Positions 6,595 through 9,628 of a DNA stretch of 9,628 nucleotides are shown here, one piece after another (within the stretch, counting starts at the first letter, position 1; each line of letters starts with the position of its first letter). The stretch is from JACORV01 sp041484135 (lineage in GTDB: Bacteria > Gemmatimonadota > Gemmatimonadetes > Gemmatimonadales > JACORV01), in NCBI GenBank assembly GCA_041484135.1, contig JBGPHD010000120.1:1-9628 (forward strand). The letters are read 5' to 3'. The notes under the pieces were generated by a model. It did no database searches. It was not told the origin of the DNA and was given only the letters and a program-made list of their open reading frames with translations. The position numbers and the translations under genes are program-made.

Positions 6595-7151
6595 ACCTCC
6601 ATGATCTCCGCTTCCTTGTGCTTCACCATCTCGTCGATCGTCTCGATGTGGTCGTCGGTGACCTTCTGGAGGTCCTTGTCGGTGTGGCGCACCTCGTCCT
6701 CGGAGACGTGCTCGATCTTCTTCAGCGCCTCCTTGGCCTCGTGCCGGCCATGCCGCACCGCGACCTTCCCCTCCTCGGCGAGCTTGTGCACCACCTTCAC
6801 CAGCTCGCGGCGGCGCTCCTCGGTGAGGGCCGGGATGGGGATGCGGATGAGGCCCCCCTGCGAGACGGGATTGAGACCCAGATCGGCCTCGCGGATGGCC
6901 TTCTCGATGGCGGAGGTGAGCGACTTGTCCCACGGCGTCACCGTGAGGAGCCGCGCCTCGGGCGCCGACACGGAGCCCACCTGGTTCAGGGGCATCTCGT
7001 TGCCGTAGGCCGGGACGCGCACCAGGTCGAGGAGCGTGGTGGTGGCCTTGCCGGTCCGGACGGTCGCGAACTCGCGCCGCGTGTTCTCCATCGCCTTGTC
7101 CATCGCGGCCTTGGCGCGCTTCACGATCTCGGGGAGCGATTGAGCGGTCAT
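6591..7151 (-). CDS. frr: Ribosome recycling factor
   Basis: Acts with EF-G to split the post-termination ribosome so that it can be reused. Length is 186 aa (family about 185). The sequence covers the whole L-shaped protein: helix 1, then VRTGKATTTLLD (31-42), the beta-domain with AYGNEMPLNQVGSV, WDKSLTSAIEKAIREADLG (74-92), IPALTEERRRELVK (106-119) and the terminal helix. The family motif usually reading RNxRRDA is RHGRHEA (133-139): the two functionally important Arg (133 and 136; E. coli 129 and 132) are kept, while Asn and the last Arg are His. RTGRAS is RTGKAT. The ATG overlaps the pyrH stop as ATGA with no Shine-Dalgarno visible. The pyrH-frr order is one of the most conserved in bacteria. 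Confidence 0.97.
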   Translation of the reverse strand: MTAQSLPEIVKRAKAAMDKAMENTRREFATVRTGKATTTLLDLVRVPAYGNEMPLNQVGSVSAPEARLLTVTPWDKSLTSAIEKAIREADLGLNPVSQGGLIRIPIPALTEERRRELVKVVHKLAEEGKVAVRHGRHEAKEALKKIEHVSEDEVRHTDKDLQKVTDDHIETIDEMVKHKEAEIMEV

Positions 7152-7858
7152 CGGACGATCGTGCCGACGCGCTCGCCGCGGAGGACGCGGGCGATGGCGC
7201 CGGGCTGGTTGATGTTGAACACCTGGATCGGGAGCTTGTTGTCCTTGCAGAGGCCGAAGGCGTTGGCGTCCATCACGCCGAGGCCGCGGACCATCGCGTC
7301 GTGGAACGAGATCTCCGGGATGAACTCCGCGTTCTTGTCCTTCTTGGGGTCCGCCGAATAGACGCCGTCCACGTTGGTCGCCTTGAGGAGGATCGTCGCC
7401 TCGATCTCGAGCGCGCGCAGCACCGCCGCCGTGTCGGTCGAGAAATAGGGGTTCCCGGTCCCGCCCGCGAAGATCACGACTCGGCCCTTCTCGAGATGGC
7501 GCACCGCGCGCCGCCGGATGTACGGCTCGGCCAGGGCCTCCATGCGGATCGCCGTCATCACCCGCGTGTCCACGCCCTTGCGCTCCAGGATGTCCTGGAT
7601 GGCGAGGGCGTTGATGATGGTGGCCAGCATCCCCATGTAGTCGGCCGAGACGCGGTCCATCCCCTGCCGGCTCGCGGTGCTGCCCCGGATGATGTTGCCG
7701 CCGCCGATCACCAACCCGAGATCCGCGCCCAGCTCGCGCACGGCCTTGATCTCGTCGGCGAGGCGCTCGATGACACCGAAATCGAGATTGGTGCCCTTGT
7801 CGCCGGCGAGCGCCTCGCCCGAGAGCTTGAGGAGCGCGCGACGGTACGCGAGGGTCAC
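7148..7858 (-). CDS. pyrH: Uridylate kinase (UMP kinase)
   Basis: Hexameric bacterial UMP kinase of the amino-acid-kinase fold; phosphorylates UMP to UDP with ATP, feeding RNA, DNA and sugar nucleotides. In known members it is activated by GTP and inhibited by UTP. Length is 236 aa, as usual. Visible: LLKLSGEAL (9-17) with Lys11, IGGGNIIRG (51-59), DYMGMLATIINALA (73-86), the UMP-binding FAGGTGNPYFSTDTAA (130-145), the ATP-site ATNVDGVYSADP (160-171), and MDANAFGLCKDNKLPIQVFN (196-215), where most relatives have MDxTA. Start is GTG at 7858, overlapping the tsf stop as GTGA; a GAGG lies about 4 nt upstream. It is placed between tsf and frr as in a great many bacteria. Confidence 0.97.
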   Translation of the reverse strand: MTLAYRRALLKLSGEALAGDKGTNLDFGVIERLADEIKAVRELGADLGLVIGGGNIIRGSTASRQGMDRVSADYMGMLATIINALAIQDILERKGVDTRVMTAIRMEALAEPYIRRRAVRHLEKGRVVIFAGGTGNPYFSTDTAAVLRALEIEATILLKATNVDGVYSADPKKDKNAEFIPEISFHDAMVRGLGVMDANAFGLCKDNKLPIQVFNINQPGAIARVLRGERVGTIVR

Positions 7859-8466
7859 ACCGCCTCGCCGAGCTGGAAGCGCACGAACCGGCGGATGACG
7901 ACGTTCTCGCCGGTCTTGCCGGAGACCGCCTTCACCAGCTGGCCCACCGTCTGCTTGTCGTCCTTCACGAACGGCTGCTCGAGGAGCACCGACTCGGCAT
8001 AGAAGCGACGCAGCTTGCCCTCGACGATCTTCTCGCGGATCGCCTCCGGTTTGCCTTCCGCCGCCACCTGCTCGACGTAGATGCGGCGCTCGCGCTCGAC
8101 CACCTCGGCGGGCAGGTCCTCGACCGCGACGCAGAGCGGCGCCGTGGACGCGATGTGCATCGCGAGGTCCTTGCAGAGGGTCTTGAAGTCCTCGGTCCGC
8201 GCCACGAAGTCGGTCTCGCAGTTCACCTCGACCATCACGGCGAGCTGGCCGTTATGGTGGTGGTAGAGCCCGATGAGGCCTTCCTTCACTTCGCGGTCCG
8301 CGCGCTTCTCGGCCTTGAGGATGCCGCGGGCACGGAGCCACTCATTGGCCTTCTCCATGTCGCCGACGTTCTCCTCCAACGCCTTCTTGCAATCCATCAT
8401 GCCGGCGCCCGTGCGCTTGCGGAGCTCGGCGACGTCTTTGGCTGGGATAGTCACGGTATCTGCCAT
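7855..8466 (-). CDS. tsf: Translation elongation factor Ts, short form
   Basis: Nucleotide exchange factor that recycles EF-Tu from the GDP to the GTP state. Length is 203 aa, matching the short Thermus-type EF-Ts (about 196) and not the roughly 283-aa E. coli type, so only one copy of the core subdomain is present. Visible: an N-terminal UBA-like domain with LRKRTGAGMMDCKKALEE (15-32), a linker, then GQLAVMVEVNCETDFVAR (73-90), whose TDFVAR contacts EF-Tu; the end is GENVVIRRFVRFQLGE. ATG at 8466 is chosen because AAGGA lies 8 nt upstream and the protein then starts where relatives do. An ATG at 8538 would add 24 residues translated from the intergenic repeat and is rejected. It is separated from rpsB by 157 bp but coupled to pyrH. 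Confidence 0.97.
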   Translation of the reverse strand: MADTVTIPAKDVAELRKRTGAGMMDCKKALEENVGDMEKANEWLRARGILKAEKRADREVKEGLIGLYHHHNGQLAVMVEVNCETDFVARTEDFKTLCKDLAMHIASTAPLCVAVEDLPAEVVERERRIYVEQVAAEGKPEAIREKIVEGKLRRFYAESVLLEQPFVKDDKQTVGQLVKAVSGKTGENVVIRRFVRFQLGEAV

Positions 8467-8489
8467 CGTCAGGGTCCTTGAGAAAAGGC

Positions 8490-8551
8490 GGCAATAGGCA
8501 ATAGGCAATTGGGTCCTGGCAGAGGGCCTATTGCCCATTTGCCCATTGCCC
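8490..8551 (-). repeat. Heptanucleotide inverted-repeat array in the rpsB-tsf spacer
   Basis: On the plus strand, three tandem 7-mers (GGCAATA twice, then GGCAATT) fill 8490-8510. After a 19-base interval, three inverted near-copies (ATTGCCC, ATTTGCCC, ATTGCCC) fill 8530-8551. The arms pair over about 20 positions with two mismatches and one extra T, and pairing resumes inside at GG/CC. In the mRNA (minus strand) this makes a long hairpin ending about 24 nt before the tsf start and 15 nt before its Shine-Dalgarno. The 7-base period and AT-rich units are unlike the flanking coding sequence. It could be a dispersed repeat family, an RNA stability or attenuation element, or a slippage-generated array. 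Confidence 0.75.
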
Positions 8552-8561
8552 GTCTCTTGAC

Positions 8562-8596
8562 AAACCGCCGCCCGCCCGACCGGGCCGAGGCGGCGG
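8562..8596 (-). terminator. Candidate terminator or attenuator after rpsB
   Basis: Read on the minus strand, CCGCCGCC (8589-8596) pairs perfectly with GGCGGCGG (8565-8572). Inside it, GCCC and GGGC pair around a GGTC tetraloop (8574-8585). The stem is followed by TTTGTC, a short T-tract. It starts 28 nt after the rpsB stop and lies before the tsf repeat array. The strong stem and weak T-tract suggest partial termination or 3'-end protection of the rpsB message, giving more S2 than downstream products. This is inferred from shape and position only. Confidence 0.5.
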
Positions 8597-8623
8597 CGCG
8601 CTTCCCTGTCCGCGGCGACCCGC

Positions 8624-9550
8624 CTAGGGCGCGACGTCGTCCGCGGTGGCCGCCGCTTCCGGCGCCGGCGCCGCTTCGACGGCCGCCTCGACCGCCGGCG
8701 TCGCCTCGTCGGTCTTCATCCGCGCGACGATCGCCTCGGGCTTGGGCCGCCGCTTGCGGCGGGTGCGGCGGCGGCGCTTCTCGGCGTCGCTGTCCGCGCC
8801 CTCGACCGACGCGCCGTCCGTGGAGTACGTCGCGTAGTCCGTCTCCTCGGCCTCTTCCCGTGCGGGCCGGGACGCGCGCGCCTCGTTGATCGCGTCCGCG
8901 AGCGCGTTGGAGATGAGCGACACCGAGCGGATGGCGTCGTCGTTCCCGGCGATCGGCACGCTGATCACGTCCGGGTCCGCGTTGGTGTCCACGATCGCCA
9001 CGATCGGGATGCCGAGCTTGTTGGCCTCGGCCACCGCGATGCGCTCCTTCTTCGCGTCCACCACGAACAGCACGCCCGGCAGCCGGCTCATGTTCTTGAG
9101 GCCCGACAGGTTGCGCTCCAGCTTGACGCGCTCGCGCTCCAACAGCAGCCGCTCCTTCTTGGTGAAGAACTCGAAGGTGCCTTCCTCCTGCCCCTGCTCG
9201 AGCTCCTTCAGCCGGCGGATCTGCTTCTTGATCGTCTGGAAGTTGGTGAGCGTGCCGCCCAGCCAGCGCTCCGTCACGTAGAACGCGCTGCAGCGCTCGG
9301 CCTCGATCTTCAGGATGGCCTTGAGCTGCTTCTTGGTGCAGACGAAGAGGACCCCATCGCCCTTCAACACGGTCTCGCGCATCAGGTCCTGCGCGAGGCG
9401 GAGCTGCTTGAGGGTCTTCTCGAGGTCGATGATGTAGATGCCGTTGCGCTCGGCGAAGATGAACCGGCGCATCTTCGGGTTCCATCGCCGGGTCTGATGC
9501 CCGAAATGGACGCCCGCTTCCAACAGCTCCTGGATCTGAGGAAAAGCCAT
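8624..9550 (-). CDS. rpsB: 30S ribosomal protein S2 with a long C-terminal extension
   Basis: Late-assembling small-subunit protein at the head-body junction, needed for S1 binding and initiation in well-studied bacteria. The S2 core (about 1-226) is complete: LLEAGVHFGHQTRRWNPKM (9-27), IYIIDLEKT, VLFVCTKKQ, YVTERWLGGTLTNFQTI (91-107), LPGVLFVVDAKKERIAVAEA (157-176), IPIVAIVDTNADPD (181-194) and NDDAIRSVSLI. Total length is 308 aa against a usual 230-260. The extra 80 or so residues are low complexity: an acidic stretch (231-257), a basic block KRRRRTRRKRRPK (258-270), then an Ala/Glu/Pro-rich tail. Start ATG at 9550; the nearest purine-rich box, AGGGAG (9563-9568), is 12 nt away, longer than ideal. 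It is the first gene of the cluster visible here; what lies upstream is outside the window. Confidence 0.97.
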   Translation of the reverse strand: MAFPQIQELLEAGVHFGHQTRRWNPKMRRFIFAERNGIYIIDLEKTLKQLRLAQDLMRETVLKGDGVLFVCTKKQLKAILKIEAERCSAFYVTERWLGGTLTNFQTIKKQIRRLKELEQGQEEGTFEFFTKKERLLLERERVKLERNLSGLKNMSRLPGVLFVVDAKKERIAVAEANKLGIPIVAIVDTNADPDVISVPIAGNDDAIRSVSLISNALADAINEARASRPAREEAEETDYATYSTDGASVEGADSDAEKRRRRTRRKRRPKPEAIVARMKTDEATPAVEAAVEAAPAPEAAATADDVAP

Positions 9551-9628
9551 CTGCGTCTTCGTCTCCCTGGGGTTGTGCGTCCACCGCCTTCATCTCCCGT
9601 CCGCATCCGCCTCAGCGGACACCCCCGA
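9551..9628 (-). other. Upstream leader of rpsB, with a small inverted repeat
   Basis: The 78 bases before the S2 start have no recognisable coding sequence; I do not see the end of rpsI, which precedes rpsB in many bacteria. GTCCGC and GCGGAC (9599-9604 and 9615-9620) form a 6-bp inverted repeat with a 10-base loop, and an alternative CCGC-TGAG-GCGG hairpin lies within it. It could be part of an S2-responsive leader or the terminator stem of a gene to the right. There is too little sequence to decide. Confidence 0.3.

Noticed and set aside
6595..6933. N-terminal extension of uppS into frr (361-codon frame)
   Set aside because: The added residues are a frame-shifted reading of frr. The GTG at 6594 gives the normal family length and places the catalytic Asp at residue 26.
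8467..8538. 24-residue N-terminal extension of EF-Ts
   Set aside because: It would translate the intergenic repeat array; the ATG at 8466 has a well-placed AAGGA and matches the family start.
8490..8551. CRISPR array or REP-type mobile element
   Set aside because: The units are only 7-8 bp with no spacers, there are no cas or transposase genes, and no target-site duplication is visible.
8557..8562. Perfect TTGACA on the plus strand as a -35 box
   Set aside because: The sequence 15-19 bp downstream is pure GC with no -10-like hexamer, and the transcript would be antisense to rpsB.
1..9628. A novel defence or mobile system in the window
   Set aside because: All nine complete genes and the partial pnp belong to well-known core families; the kinase is the only accessory gene and has no effector neighbours.

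Overview
This is an ordinary-looking bacterial housekeeping region of high GC content, densely coded. Every protein gene belongs to a known family. The gene order, the short EF-Ts (203 aa), several GTG/TTG starts and a small soluble Hanks-type kinase suggest a GC-rich non-proteobacterial lineage. Gemmatimonadota is my best guess, but it comes from recall and general resemblance, not from a marker I could test.

Layout, left to right. (1) Positions 1-1452, minus strand: rpsO (ribosomal protein S15) followed by pnp (polynucleotide phosphorylase, cut by the left edge of the window). A 117-bp gap between them can fold into a stem-loop. (2) Positions 1453-1558: a short divergent promoter gap containing the main AT-rich patch of its surroundings. 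(3) Positions 1559-2467, plus strand: the only plus-strand gene, a complete soluble Ser/Thr protein kinase with a TTG start. It meets the next gene tail to tail with 2 bp between stop codons. (4) Positions 2470-9550, minus strand: eight genes transcribed right to left in the order rpsB, tsf, pyrH, frr, uppS, cdsA, dxr, rseP. From tsf onward each stop codon overlaps, or lies within 5 bp of, the next start. The rpsB-tsf gap (157 bp) is the exception. It holds a GC-rich terminator-like hairpin and a heptanucleotide inverted-repeat array.

How the genes work together: rpsB, tsf and frr supply translation (S2, elongation factor Ts, ribosome recycling). pyrH makes UDP from UMP. dxr makes the MEP-pathway precursor that feeds isoprenoids, uppS makes the C55 lipid carrier for cell-wall polymers, and cdsA makes CDP-diacylglycerol for phospholipids. 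rseP is a site-2 membrane protease of the envelope stress response. The cluster therefore couples translation capacity to membrane and wall precursor supply, as in many bacteria. S15 and PNPase form the classic translation/RNA-decay pair.

I found no mobile element, CRISPR array, tRNA, rRNA, prophage or defence system, and no undescribed system. The points most worth a second look are the repeat array between rpsB and tsf, the folded rpsO-pnp spacer, the isolated kinase wedged between two core operons, and the long low-complexity tail of S2. No stretch over 300 bp lacks a gene.
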